The notes under the pieces were generated by a model. It ran no database searches. It saw only the letters and a program-made list of their open reading frames with translations, and was not told the origin of the DNA. A DNA stretch of 64,000 nucleotides from Chrysomallon squamiferum (taxonomy: Eukaryota; Mollusca; Gastropoda; Neomphalida; Peltospiridae), in the NCBI GenBank assembly GCA_012295275.1, contig CM022670.1, forward strand, positions 18,816,698 through 18,880,697. Reading direction: 5' to 3'. Made by a program: the position numbers and the translations under genes. Positions 1 to 13,159 of this stretch are shown piece after piece; position 1 is the stretch's first letter, and each line of letters begins with the position of its first letter.

Positions 1-36
1 ATCTGATATATTATTTTTAATGTAAAATAAAATTTC

Positions 37-553
37 GTAAGGGTCATTCAATTTTCTACATGAAACAAAAAAATATTACACCCAGGAAACTTTTATATGC
101 TTTAGTTAACATGTGAGAGATTAAATTTCAATAAAGATCATCTCAAGGTCACATGATCCACAAGGTCAGTTTCAAGGTCATAACAAGGGTCAAATGGTCA
201 GTGTACCCCAAAATTTTCCAAATTGAACAATAATGTCAGATTTGGAATCTTTCTTATATTGCCTTTTCAACAATACCAATTTTATGAAGATTGGCCCAGT
301 AATTCCTGAGATACAAGGGTTCAAAGGTTGGTGGTCACTCCCATTTTTGCCTAAAATCTCAAAATTCAGGGGGGCCATATCTCCCACAACACTGGTCCAA
401 TTGCCTAAAATTTCAGATTTAGTGCTGTGGGATCCCAATCAACAAGTATACCAAGTCTCATAAAAAATCTAAGACGGTCAGGTTTAAATTATTTTTTTTT
501 GGGGGGGGGTGATTTGACACAGAATGACCTATATATATATATATATATATATT
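37..553. repeat. Dispersed-repeat insertion upstream of receptor copy 1
   Basis: The sequence on either side (1-36 and about 554 onward) matches 24111-24146 and the bases after it in the second duplicated unit, where the two flanks lie side by side. The roughly 515 bases between them are therefore an insertion in copy 1, or a deletion in copy 2. The segment contains repeated AAGGTCA words at 143-200, a non-coding stretch resembling mollusc dispersed repeats, a G-run near 501, and (TA)n. I see no terminal inverted repeats and no coding potential. The family is not identified. Confidence 0.5.
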
Positions 554-1444
554 CAGAGAGAGAGAGAGAGATTTTATTAAAATGATTACTTGCAGTAACC
601 TTGTTTACAAAAATCAGTTTTCTTTTGGTGTGCAGAAGTGAGTAACTGTTATTGATGTTGTTAGTGTCATATTGTTTTTCATTAGTTAAATACTTGTAAA
701 CTATAAAATAGTGTATGATGTGATTTTTACTTTTCAAATTTGTTGTCTTTTAAGTTTTCTATGAAGATTGTATTATTCAGTTTAATGTTATATATCAAAA
801 TATTTGTGCTTAATTAAAAAACCCACAAAAAAACAAAAAAATATGTAATCTGTATAAATCAAATCAGAATTAGTTTTACATAGAATATCTATACAGTAAG
901 TGTGTATCCGTTAGTGAGTGAAGCATTTTAAATTCCTTATACAACATTATATATATATAAATATATCCATCAGTTCTATATATGATACACAATCATTGTT
1001 GTTATTTTCAAACTATAACTGTCATGTCATTTAATATTGTCCTGATTGATTTCTGAAGTAAAATATGTGCCATTCCCTGTTGTTTTTTTCTTCAGGAAAT
1101 AAATTCTCAAAGAAATTGTTGTATTTTCTATTTTAGTAATATCTATTTATAAATGTTAAAATGTTTTTATACATCAGTGACATGACATCTATTTGGTCTG
1201 TCTGTATTGACAGGTATGGTTTTTGACTAGTTAAACTGGTGTTTTTATTAGTATTAAAAATTAGCTATTAATTTATTATTAATAAATTTACCTATTAATA
1301 TTATTATATTTACAATTATTTAACTTTTATTTCCTTACAAAGCAGTTGAATAAAAATTAATTACAATTTTTATTTATTTTTTATTTTTATTTTATTGTTA
1401 TTTTTTATTCATTCATTATTTTTCAGTCTTGTTTCTGCCCACAG
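554..1444 (+). promoter_or_regulatory. 5' flank and probable 5'UTR region of receptor copy 1
   Basis: This stretch aligns by eye with 24150-25518 upstream of copy 2, with indels. It probably contains the promoter and a non-coding first exon. A candidate 5'UTR donor (AGAA|GTGAGT) lies near 636 and is kept in copy 2 near 24230. Two possible acceptors (TTTTTCAG ending at 1425, CCCACAG ending at 1444) precede the start codon and are also kept in copy 2. No clear TATA box or transcription start can be assigned. Confidence 0.35.
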
Positions 1445-1451
1445 GGAATCT

Positions 1452-4400
1452 ATGGATTTAATTAACATTATTTTACTGTTTGGAATTTTTACAGTAATTG
1501 TTGCTATACAACCAAGTAAGTATATTTCATTTTGTTTTTATTCATTAATGTTTATCAAAGTGATTTTTATTTTGTAAAATTTTAACTGTAAGCAGCGTTG
1601 TTGTTTTTTTACTCCCATCTTTGTGTCTGTCTTTCTTTCTCCTTATATAATCTATCGTTTTATTCCTCTTTTTTTCTTTTTTTTTTTAGTATAGTTTTAT
1701 TTTATTTCATTTCATTTAATATTTTATTTATTTTTTATTTTTTTATTTTATTGGTTATAAAATTACTTTAATATTTCTGTTATATATATTATTTAAAATA
1801 TATATATATATACAAAAAGAAAAGTCCAAATTCAAATAAAATCATCATTAGATGATAGAATAAAGTTAAACCAAGAAGATAAAATTTAGTGACACACACA
1901 CACATTTAACCTTTGTACATCATAATAAAGTTTACAGGGATTTTTTTGGAATGACATTTTATTTAGCTCTGGATAAATTGAACCAAAAATATGAATATGT
2001 TTTAAATACTTTCAGTTTTATTTATTTTTAATTTTATTAATTTTATGATATATATAATATATAATTATTATAATTTTTTGGTTGTTTATATGTATTTTTG
2101 AATTGAACAGAAATTGATCCTGATGATGATAAGCAATTTAAGAGAGTTGGTAAAAATACATATCTTTGGTGTACAGTGGAAGAGGACTTAACAGATAGGA
2201 GGCTTACATTTTTGTGGGAAAATGAGGTCATAAAAAATTCCTTCAGAAAGAATGTAACCAAAGTTAATGGTACAACTATACAGCTGGAAATAAGGAATGC
2301 CACTAAAAATGACAATGGCATTTATAAGTGCTGCCTTCTGAGAAAACAAAGAGAAAATGACTGCACAAATGAGGCAGAACTTATCTTTGGCGGTAATATT
2401 AATAGTTATTAAAAAATATTTATAAAAAACCCCAAAACATTATACATTCAAAAATAGTGTCTGCATATGCATGTGTTATGTCTATATATGTATGTTTGTG
2501 TTTGTTTGTGCATGCATATGGATGTATAAGTGTGTGGGTTTGTGTGAGACAGTGAGCGCATATTTCTCTATGAAAATATGCTTTTGTTTGTGTGTGTTTT
2601 TATGTCATTGTTTGTGTAAGTGTATGTTGTATGTTTGTGTTTGTGTCATGTTTTACATGATGAATAATGTTTTAATTTGTTATTTTAATAGAACACAATA
2701 ATTTTATTTAGGGTGAAATTTAATTAACATTCCAGCTAAACATTTTGTAGATATTCAGTATCAAACTTTTCAGTGCCTCGTGTTGCAAATGAGTTTTTTT
2801 TCATTATAGAGCCACCTGCCGTTCCAGTTCTAAGTCCTGCAAACTGTACAAATTTCAACATGGAATACATGACCTGTCTCATTGACAAGGTGAAAACTGT
2901 ACAAGATTTGGGCAATATCCCTACAAGCTGGAATGTATCATTTAGGTATTAGTAAGTAATATGTTGAATTTTATATACAAATTAAATGTTTTATTTAAGC
3001 AAAATATGGAATATAACATTTTCATATTACGTAAATAATGTTGTATATTTAATTAATATTTGGTTCATATTAATTGCTTTATTTTGTTTGAAAACTAAGA
3101 AATTCATAAGATTTAAATAAAAATATACTGAATGTTTTGTTTGTTTATTTTTTTCTAACAAACTTACAGTAATGGTGGTCGTAAAAGGTGTGATGAAACA
3201 AAACCAGAGAAGAAAATTTTGATTTGTAATATAACAAATTTTTTGTCAAAGACTAATCATAGATTTGAAGTTGAAGCTGCAAACGAAATAGGAAATGCCA
3301 CAAAAAGGATTACAATTAACCCCTTGAATGTCAGTAAGTATTTGAAATAGTTGTATCCAATCCCCAAGCTTTTTAACTTATGTTGTTCTGAATACATTAC
3401 AGTACATTTTAGCATTTTTGTAACATTTACATTACTGGTTAAATGGTTATTTTATATGTGATTTTCTGTTAATTTCAGATGTTGTACAATAGTATTATAC
3501 ATAATATAGTAAATTTTGTCTGTGGATTAGGAATGTGAAATAAATCTATAGGACTTGAACATGCTGTATTATACAATATCATTTTGAACATTAAATTATT
3601 ATTTTTGAATAATTTCAGTAATTTTATTTTAGTTATTCACTGGACTGTGGTTCTTTTTAGGATTTACACAGTACAAGCTTGAATATTAAATTATTATTTT
3701 TGCATATTTCAGTAGTTTTGATTTATTTAGCCATTCATTGGACATAGGATATTATTATTTTTGTATAATTCAGTAGTTTAATCTTAATTTAGTGACTCAC
3801 TGGATAGAGGATTTATGGAGTACAAGTTTGAATATTAAATTATTATTTTTGTATTTTTCAAAAGTTTTATTTGCTTTATTTTCAGTACAACCTAGGCCAG
3901 TTAAAAAATTTCAAGTGAATTCACAACATTCTGGCTTGAACCTGAGTTGGACTTCACCTCTTGACTGCATTGATAAACATTTATTATTCATTATTTCGTA
4001 CACATCTAAATGGGAAAAACCCAATTCAAATGTAAGTGAATAGTGTTTGTGTTTGTGTTTTATTTATTTATTTATTTTCGATTAATATATGTTATATTTT
4101 TTAACTTATTATTATTTTTTTTAATTATATATTCATATATACATACATACAGACAGACAGACAAACGTGTGGGGCATTGTGTTGTTTTTTGTGGGGTTTT
4201 CTGGGGGAAAGATAATTTAATAAATAAACAAGTTATGTTCAGTGAAGATGCCAATACTAATTTTTTGTTTCTTGTTATGATAAATGAATTTTGGCTTATT
4301 GCAATACTATTTAATGAATATTATTTTTTAACTTAAAACAAATTAATGTCAGTATTGTGAAAATGTTTTATTACTCATTTATAAATAGTTAATGGCAGGT

Positions 4401-6488
4401 AACTCTGGGTTGTTTTCATGTTGAAACAGCACTAAAAGTCACAGGATTCAAGCTCTTATTCATTTTCATATTGCATTACAGACTGATATTTAAATGTAGT
4501 TTACCTTTTATCATAAGCATCTTTATTATGTCAACACCTATTTTATCAAAATCAGTTTATTCTTAATGGTTCATTTCCATTCCAGCCATCACTGTACTAT
4601 TAAATGTATCAAAGCTATAGTATATTTATGTGTTGGTTGTTAAAGATTAGCATTTAAAATCACACTTTTGTGTGAATGTTCACTTCTTTTGTTTATATTT
4701 ATGTTATTTAAAAATTAAAAAAAGGACCTGATTTTTTTTTTTTTTTTTATATTTATTGTCAAGTTTCATTTTAATATTTCCATTTAATCTTATCACATCC
4801 AGGTGACTGTAAATTGCACTAATGAAACTTTTTTGTCATCAATACTGCCAAGAAAGAGCTTGATTTCTGGTGTGCTGTACAAAGTGTGCATTAAGTCGAA
4901 ACCACTTGATGGGACAGGCTATTTTAGTCTATCTGTCTGCAAGTCTGTAACTACTTCTGTTGGAGGTAAGATGTTAAAGGAATCTTTTTTGAGAAATTTC
5001 CAGGAATGTTTATTCTCCTTAATATTATTGTTCTTGTCCAAAAACAAAATCATTTAAAATAATTGTTTTAATTTTACTTCTTTTTTAATAATATTTTTTT
5101 TATTAATATTGATCATATATATATTTTTTTATTTACTTTATTTTTCTTTCTTTCGTAAACTGCAGTAAAGAAATTGGTATTTAAAAAAAAATATATAAAT
5201 CTGGTGACAGATGAATGTGAATAAAAATGAAAAATAAAAAAATGTCTTTTTAAATTAAATTCTAATTGCTTTAGAAAGAGGGTGATTATAAAAACCTGTA
5301 TTATATATAAATAAAATATTATTTGTACATAAAATATTTACTTAAACATTTTAATCAGAAATAATCATATTTTGAAGTTCCTAAAAGTGGACCCATTGTA
5401 CATCCGTGGTTCTACAGCTTAGATTGCCGAGATTATCCTGCCTTAGCACTTTATTGGAAGGTAAATATATTTTGTTTACTCTTACAAAAAATGAATAGTA
5501 AAAATTATTGGAGAAATACTGATATTTGGAAAAATATGTTTGAAATTTAAAATTTACAATAATCCTAATGTAAATAATCAAGTGATCTTAAAAAACAATA
5601 TTCAAAATGTGGTATTATTGTTTTTCCTAAAAATGAGTTTTGATTTTTACTTCATTTTACTTCATTATCATATAAAGTTATTAATGAGTTAATTATGCGA
5701 GTTCTGTTTTAGAGCCTATATAGATACTATTCATGTATGGACATTCTAATACAGTTTTCTGCCTTTCCATAAATAATTGTATAATATTTTGTTTTTGCTG
5801 TGAATATTATTGAAAAGTAAAAACAAATTATCAAGTACATTTTACAGTATGCCTATGCTTGGATATTTACATACAAATCCAATAAGGCAGACAGTTTTCT
5901 GTGGTTGAAAACTAGAATTGCTAAAACATGAACAATAAAAATTCCTTACTTTATTTATTTATTTATTTACTTACTACTACTTCTTCTTCTTCTTCTTCTT
6001 CTTCTTATTATTATTATTATTATTTTTATTTTTTTTTTTTTTTTTTTAACTTCTAGGAAGTGCCCTTACCTCAAAGGGGAAGCAAAAATTTGAAAAATTT
6101 CAACATTTTTGCTGGATCTCAAGAGCAGTATGTAAATGGAACAGACATGTCTGTTATTATCAACATCAGTTACCCTGAGTTTTGTTCACGTGAATACAGA
6201 ACAGCTTCCATTCAAGCAGAAACATCTGCTGGAGCTTCTATTAATTCTTCTATTAAAATATTTTCTCCAAACAGAGGTACGTAATAATACTTTATTAATT
6301 TATTTATATATTAATCTTTAAGAAAACTTAGCATGTACTTTGGTTTAACTTCATTACTTATAATTAGTTTCAGAATATAATTATTATTTGAAACCTTTTT
6401 TTCTTTTTAATGGAAATCTGGGCATGATTCGATTTAATATATTTTCTAAATTTGGTGTTTAACTTATAAAATTACTTAGTATTGTTTG

Positions 6489-6527
<39 letters not shown>

Positions 6528-8067
6528 TTATATTATTATTATTAATTTTTTAGTTCCTGCAAAACCATACAGTGTTCAGAAAATTATGAAAAATTCAAAA
6601 CTTAAAGTAACTTGGAAAACAGAAAAAAACACCCATCCACCTGATGTTATACGAGTTCACTGGTGTTATGGATATTTCTGGAAGAAAACAGATTTAGTCC
6701 ATTGTCAGGTTAACAAAAAAAGTTTTCTTTAAAAAATTATGTAATTAAAAACTAAAATTATTTTAAATAAAAATCATATATAACTACATTTTCAGTATGT
6801 TAAATATTTAATAAAAAATGTATTATTATTTTAATTTTAATTAAATATATCATTTAAGAAATACTTTAAAAATGCCAAGGAAATAAAACTTTGTATCATC
6901 TGTAATATTTTATTTTTTATTTATTTCAGAATGAAATTGGTGAAGTTAATGTTTCAGACACAGATGAAATCATGATTGACATACCTTTCTCTGGCAATCC
7001 TATCAAATGTGCAAATTGTGATTGGAGAATTGCAGTTTCCATGGAGACAAGTGAAATCTCTAGTGGTCTGATATGGGAAAGGAATCCACTTGAAGGAATT
7101 ACCAGTGAAAAAAGTAGAGTGGAAAAATTAAATATTTTGTTTATTATTTTGTGGAAATTAAAATATATTATTTTGATAAACATGCTTTTTTTTCACTTAA
7201 ATATATTTTTTTATTTTTCTCTAAAACAAACTCCTCTGTCATGGCCTCCATGTTTAACATCAGTTGCTAAAGTCTGCTTTTGGTAGTAGCAGCAAAACAT
7301 TTTGTTTGTTTTATCATTTTAAGAACATTAGTGTACAAATGTTTGTGTATCAATAATCCATTCAGATTTTAGAATTTGCTGGACATTACTCATTTTCTGT
7401 CTTTTGGTTTTGTACAACTGCTGGTAATGATCACTGTGTTTTAAATTGCATAGCTAAATTTTTTTTGCTATGGCTTATTTTGCACAACTAATTTTTATGC
7501 AGTGCATTTGATGAAAGCTGTTTTATTAATTTCATTTTAGACTGCATTGAAAGTTCAAAGAAGCAGGATCATTTTAATTCAAACGATAGTCAAATTACAT
7601 GTAAATTGCCATCATTGTTTAAAAAGTGATTGTACTTGCAAAATTTTGTGCCATTGTTGACAATGCTATTACTATATAAACTGTTCTTTGTTCTAGAATG
7701 TATACCTTAATCTGAAGCAGACAGCATATATATATACTAAATAACTGGAGATTAAAAATATGTTGCAGATATGATTAAATAATGCTTGTTCTTTTCACAT
7801 ATTGTACTTGCATAAGTACTGTTACACTTACATATACATAATTATAGATACCCATGTGTGTGTGTCTCTGTGTGTGTTTTTGTGTATGTATATAATTTGT
7901 TAATTTTTTTTTTATACAGTAATATTTAAAGATAGTGATGGAAAAACGGTTATTATCATCTGTGTCTCTATTGCCCTTTTCATCCTAGTTCCAGTGTTTA
8001 TTTGCTTTTTATGGTAATTACAATTATTGTTTAACTATTATTATTCAGCTGAACACTTATATATATA

Positions 8068-8101
<34 letters not shown>

Positions 8102-11035
8102 GCACACATTCACATACATACATATATAAACAAACACACATATATATATATGAGATAAAAAGAGAAAAAAAATGTGACATTTTCACATTTAAATGCACTC
8201 TTTTCATTGTAATCTACATAAACATCAGTGTTGTACCAGTAACTGCAGATTTTTTAAATTTAATTATTTAATTTCCACTTTTTTCTTTTCTTTTTATTTT
8301 TAATAGCAAGAAAAAACATCCAAGACAAAAATTTGAATATCCATCTAATGCATATAAAGTAAGTTTAAATTATTGGTTTATTTCTTTATTCTTGTTTGCT
8401 TGTCAAAAAAAACCCATACCATCATATAGTTGTCTTCTTAACTTTTACCTAACTGGACACTCTGAAGCTCACACACTGTTATAAATAGCCAACAGTAACC
8501 CTTCTCAAAAACAAATTTTCACAAATTTTGTGGCAAGGAAGATATGACAGTTAAATTCAAAATACTTCAGGTGAGAAGGCTGCAGAAATGAATGTTCACT
8601 AGTTTCATCAGTGTTGACTAATTATTAACAAAGAAAGAAAAATATGTTTTGACTGTGATATTTAGTGATTTGATTTTTTCTTTAGTTCTGTGTAGTTTTG
8701 TATTCATGTACCTGTTACCCAGTGTTGTTCTTCTGTAATATTTGTCATTTCATGTTTATTTTTTAATTATTTTAATTATTTAATTTACTTTAATTTACTT
8801 TTTTATTTTATTTTATTATTTTTCAATTATTTTTTGTTTTTTGTTGAGCACATGAGTTTCCTGAAAGTACTTTTTGTGTTTTGACTTGTCTAACCTAATC
8901 ACTGAAAATTATATTACTACATTAAGAGATTTTGGGGGGGGGTTGTTTGTTTGTTTGTTCATTTCAAATGTTTATCTTTTTTTAAGGGAGAGAGGAGGGA
9001 TTGGGTTTTTACCCCAGTAATATATATATTATTTTTATTTGTAATTTTTAAAAGTCCAAACAATACAATCTACTGGAAAACAAAACTATAAGCTAGAAGC
9101 AGCAAACTTTGATTATCAGTTTAGACAGTAAATTCTTTGTGAATAAATTTGTAATCTTGAGATTTAGTTTTTAATGTACTGAATAAAATTAACATTATCC
9201 TTTATGTTTAAATCAGAATTTTAGTTTCTTCTTTCCATTTATAATTTACTCATATTTGGACTCTACTGTAGATTAATAATGTTGTCTGAGATCAAAATTA
9301 TTTATTATTTCCAGATGGGGCAATCTCTGATTTAATGTGACAACTTTATTAATAGTTAAATAAGTGTGTGTGTGTGTGTGTGTGTGTGTGTTAGCAATGT
9401 TACAATTATGCACTTTCCATTGTTCTCAAGTAGCAGTGGACTGGGTGAGGACCATCAAAAATGGCGTGTTGACAGGTTATAAATAGATTTCTAAGAATAA
9501 ATGTTTTTTGATGATGTTCTGCACACATTTCTATGCATCCTCGTCTGTTTGAGGGAATGAGGACATGTCAACCAAATGTGCCTTCTGATCAATTGAGAAC
9601 ATTTGTTTACCTTATTTATAAACTATGTGAATGCTTTTGTTTATAATTTAATTCTACACATAGCAATTTTTCAGTTTTTGTTGATGTTTCCTTTGGCTTC
9701 AACTAAAAACAAAAATGTTTACACTTTTCTTCTATGCATTTTTGAGGAGGTATAGGCATTTTTGTCAGGTTTTTTATTCAATATGTGGCCAATTAACATA
9801 ATAAAAAAAATACGTAAAAATTGTACATTTTTCAGCATCTTCCATTTTCAGGATATTTCAAAAAAATTGGTCTCATTTTGTTTCTTTTTTAAGGCTCTAT
9901 CCAATGAAACAGGACATTTCTTGAGCTGAATTTTAGCTGAATTTTTTTGTAAATTACCTGCATATATTATATTATTTTTTAGTTAATTAACAATACAGAA
10001 GATTCTAAACAATCAACTGAGGTAAATGTTTTTCTGTTGCTTTCATTTTCATTTTAAAATTACAGAATAAATGGAATGTGATTTATATAAATTACATAAT
10101 CCCAAACACATCAGTATAAATATAATTACTTACACTAACTCATTCAGATTCTATATTTATTATTATTTTCTTTTTATCTCTTTTTTTTTTGTGACAACTT
10201 GATTAATAGTTAAATAATTATGTGTGTGTGTGTATATGAAACATTAGCAATGTCACAATTATGCACTTTATGCTATCTAGACTTTACCAATGATCACTGA
10301 TAATGTCATTCTCAAGCAGCGGACAGGGTGAGGATCATCAAAAATGGCTTGCTGACAGTTTATAAATAGATTTCAAAGAATAAATCTCTTTTGATACTGT
10401 TCTGCACACATTTCTATGCATCCTTGCTTTCAAAATTTAATTTCTTTTAACTGCAATCATCTCCAATATTCTTATGAATAAAAGTTAAAAATTTGCCTTA
10501 CAAAGTCAAATAAGTAGGCTTAGCAGATGAGATTTTTAAAAAAAACAAATACACTTTCAACAGATCATTTATTTAACTTTATTTCTGCCAAATTTCATGG
10601 AAATCTGTAATTGCAATCATGGTTTGTTCAATTATGATAATGGATGTCACTATTTGAGGGAATGAAGACACATAATCCAAATGCTGTTGATCAAGAGCAT
10701 TTGTTTACCTTATTAATGTGCACTAATTCTGTCCTCAGCAATTTTTCAGTTTTTGTTGATATTTCCTTTGGCAACTGATTAAATAATTGTTTACACTTCT
10801 CTTTTATACATTTTTAAGGAGATACGGGCATTTTTGTCAGGGTTTTTTACTCAGAGTGTGGCTAATTGACATAATAAAACAATAGGTAAAAACTGATACA
10901 TTTTTCAGTGTCCTTCCATTAACAAGATATTTCAGAAAATGTGGTCTCATTTTGTTTTGTTTCTTAAGGCTCTAACCAATGAAACAGGACATTTCCTGAT
11001 ATATTTGAACTGAAGTATGTATAATATAATGAAAA

Positions 11036-11066
<31 letters not shown>

Positions 11067-12238
11067 TATATTATTTTATTTTTTAGTTATTTAAGAATAC
11101 AGAAGATTCAAAAAAATCAACTGAGGTAAATGTTTTTCTTTTGCTTTCATTTTCATTTTAAAATTACAAAACAATTGGAATGTGATTCATATAAATTATA
11201 TAATCCCAAACATATCAATATATGTGAGCATTAGTTTCGGAACATTAATTGCATTCACTTAATATTTATAATAAGTATATAAAAATATGTATATTTGAAC
11301 TGAAGTATGTATAATATAATGAAAATAATATTATATATATATATATATATATATTATATTATTTTATTTTTTAGTTATTTAAGAATACAGAAGATTCAGA
11401 AAAATCAACTGAGGTAAATGTTTTTCTGTTGCTTTCATTTTCATTTTATAATTACAGAATAAATAATCCCAAACACATCAGTATAAATATAATTACTTAA
11501 ACTAACTCATTCAGATTCTATATTTATTATTATTTTCTTTTTTTCTCTTTTTTTTTTGTTTTTTTTTCATATTTACGTGAGCATTAGTTTTGGAACATTA
11601 ATTACATACACTTAATATTTATAATAAGCATATAAAAATATGTATATCTAAATTGTTTTCCTAGATATGTGTGTGACTGTGGTTGTGTGCCACTGAATGA
11701 AAAGTTGATGAAAAGACATTTATCAAAAAAATGTATATATAATAACACTTCTATTAATATTTAAAATATGTTGGGGGGGTTGGTATGTGTTGATTAAATA
11801 GTTATTCCTTTGATTTTTTTGTTTTTATTGATTTTTTTGTTGTTTTTTGTTGAACAGCGGTTATGTGATGAACATTCTAGGACAGATGACAAAGACAACG
11901 AGAAACCAGCAATGAAAGTCAGTGGACATAAAAGCAGCCCCAGTGACAATAACATGAAAAGCACTTTAAATTTATCATGTAATTCAGTTTTTAAATCAGA
12001 AATGACAGCAGCTTCAGAAAGGACAGCAGCTTCAGAAACAACGTTAAATAGTGGAATACATTCCTCTGATAAGAGATTACGAGGACCTGGAGAGTTTGAT
12101 ATCCAAGACAGTAGCATGTCTGGAACATGCTGTGATCTGAACAGTGGTGTATCTCATCACTATGAGATGACTGTTGTAAATAAACTTGACACTAGCTGTG
12201 AAGCTTGTCCAAGTTCTCAGGAAACTTTGTTAGTTTAA
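1452..12238 (+). CDS. gp130/Domeless-like class I cytokine receptor, copy 1
   Basis: Sixteen coding exons join in frame to 745 residues: 1452-1515, 2111-2392, 2810-2951, 3170-3333, 3886-4031, 4803-4965, 5378-5460, 6057-6276, 6554-6708, 6930-7104, 7920-8013, 8307-8358, 9983-10021, 11087-11125, 11375-11413, 11858-12238. Residues 1-18 are a signal peptide. An Ig domain (about 22-115) ends in the D-N-G-x-Y-x-C signature. Four FN3-like domains follow (116-217, 218-320, 321-421, 422-531), each split over two exons. The first has cysteines spaced C-x9-C-x31-C-x11-C, the class I cytokine receptor pattern. The second has a degenerate FSLSV where WSXWS is expected. The membrane span is about 541-563 and the tail runs to 745, with one Tyr in HHYEMTVV and the C-terminus ETLLV. 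Intron phases alternate 1-2-1-0-1-0-1-0-1, as in this receptor class. Role as a surface receptor signalling through JAK/STAT is inferred; no clear Box1 is seen. Several N-glycosylation sequons are present. Confidence 0.85.
9340..11125 (+). repeat. Internal intron/exon duplication in receptor copy 1
   Basis: Two similar units lie in series. The first starts with GTGACAACTT near 9340 and ends at the micro-exon 9983-10021. The second starts at about 10190 and ends at the micro-exon 11087-11125. Both hold the same (TG)n tract, an AGCAATG-T-ACAATTATGCAC block, a block ending CTATGCATCCT, and a TTTTTAG acceptor before a 39-nt exon. The second unit is nearly identical to 36262-37217 in receptor copy 2, whereas the first is more diverged. 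Confidence 0.75.
11087..11413 (+). repeat. Tandem 39-nt micro-exons (cytoplasmic tail), copy 1
   Basis: Micro-exons 11087-11125 and 11375-11413 encode LFKNTEDSKKSTE and LFKNTEDSEKSTE. They sit 288 bases apart, inside near-identical repeat units with an (AT)n tract, a TTTTTAG acceptor and a GTAAATG donor. A third, older relative at 9983-10021 encodes LINNTEDSKQSTE. All are exactly 13 codons and phase 0 on both sides, so any number can be included or skipped without breaking the frame. The encoded module is acidic/serine-rich and lies between the membrane-proximal tail and the last exon. Confidence 0.85.
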
Positions 12239-13091
12239 ATTCAGATTAAAATCATGGTTTCACACCGCTGCATCAAATATAAAACATAAAAACTGCTGAA
12301 TCACACATTACTGTTAATAATTTACTTACTCTATTTATTGTTTGTTTGTTTGGATTATATATTTTTTTGAAGTTTATTATTTTTATGCACTTTTATTCAT
12401 AACAGTGTTTACATGCTGTGTTTATCATAACAGTGTTTATGTGTTGTGTTTTATAAAAAATAGATTAGAACAAATCTTAAACCATATTAATGTGAAATGT
12501 TCGTAACCACCTTTTCCAGTAAGATGTTGTTTTTTAGAAATGTACACGAACCACCTTGTTTAAAATAATTCTACAGAATATTTTCATTGTTTTTTCTTTC
12601 TTCAAAACAAATTCTCTGTCCCATTCCAACCAGTGCTGTATTTTAATGTTTTATCATTTTAATTTAACCACAAAGGACACATATTCAGTTTCTATTTCAT
12701 TTTAAAATATTTTCAAACAATTATCTATCTTTTGTTAAGTTTACAGCAGCTTTTTATTTTTCCCAAGCCATATAAGTGTACATTTAAAAAAAAAGAAACA
12801 AAAAGATATATTTTATGATTAAAACTAATGAGCAGTAATTAATAGGGAGCTCTCAGTAGGTTATAAACTGAAAGCTATTTTTTGTATGTTATTTTCTGTC
12901 TTTAACCTAAATCTTTATAAAATGTTGAGGCCATTAGAAAAAATGTGTGATATTTAAGTCTTGATCCAGTCATACATTTAAAATATTTTTATCTGAGTTT
13001 TTCTCATTATTGACACATTTACAGCAGTTTGAAATTAGTTTTTAATCGTTTTACAATTTAACTTTTTTATGACATTTTTTTAGTATAAATC

Positions 13092-13097
13092 AATAAA
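13092..13097 (+). terminator. Candidate polyadenylation signal, receptor copy 1
   Basis: AATAAA lies about 850 bases after the stop codon. The matching position in copy 2 reads ATTAAA (39452-39457), inside otherwise conserved sequence, which supports this as the functional 3' end. Other AT-rich hexamers nearby cannot be excluded. Confidence 0.5.
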
Positions 13098-13159
13098 CTG
13101 AATTTAGCCATTTAATGTATTTGTTATTTATTCATTAAATATTTAGAAAAGAAGAAAGT

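Noticed and set aside
2043-2321. Minus-strand ORF over receptor exon 2 (also 26185-26527 in copy 2)
   Set aside because: Antisense shadow of the Ig exon. It has no splice context and the plus-strand frame is the conserved one.
2471-2701. Cys-rich plus-strand ORF after receptor exon 2 (also 26641-26877)
   Set aside because: A translation of TGTG/TATG low-complexity intron sequence. Copy 2 does not preserve the protein sequence.
5381-5581. Minus-strand ORF near receptor exon 7 (also 31595-31795)
   Set aside because: Conserved between copies only because the plus-strand exon and its intron are conserved. The plus frame joins perfectly with neighbouring exons.
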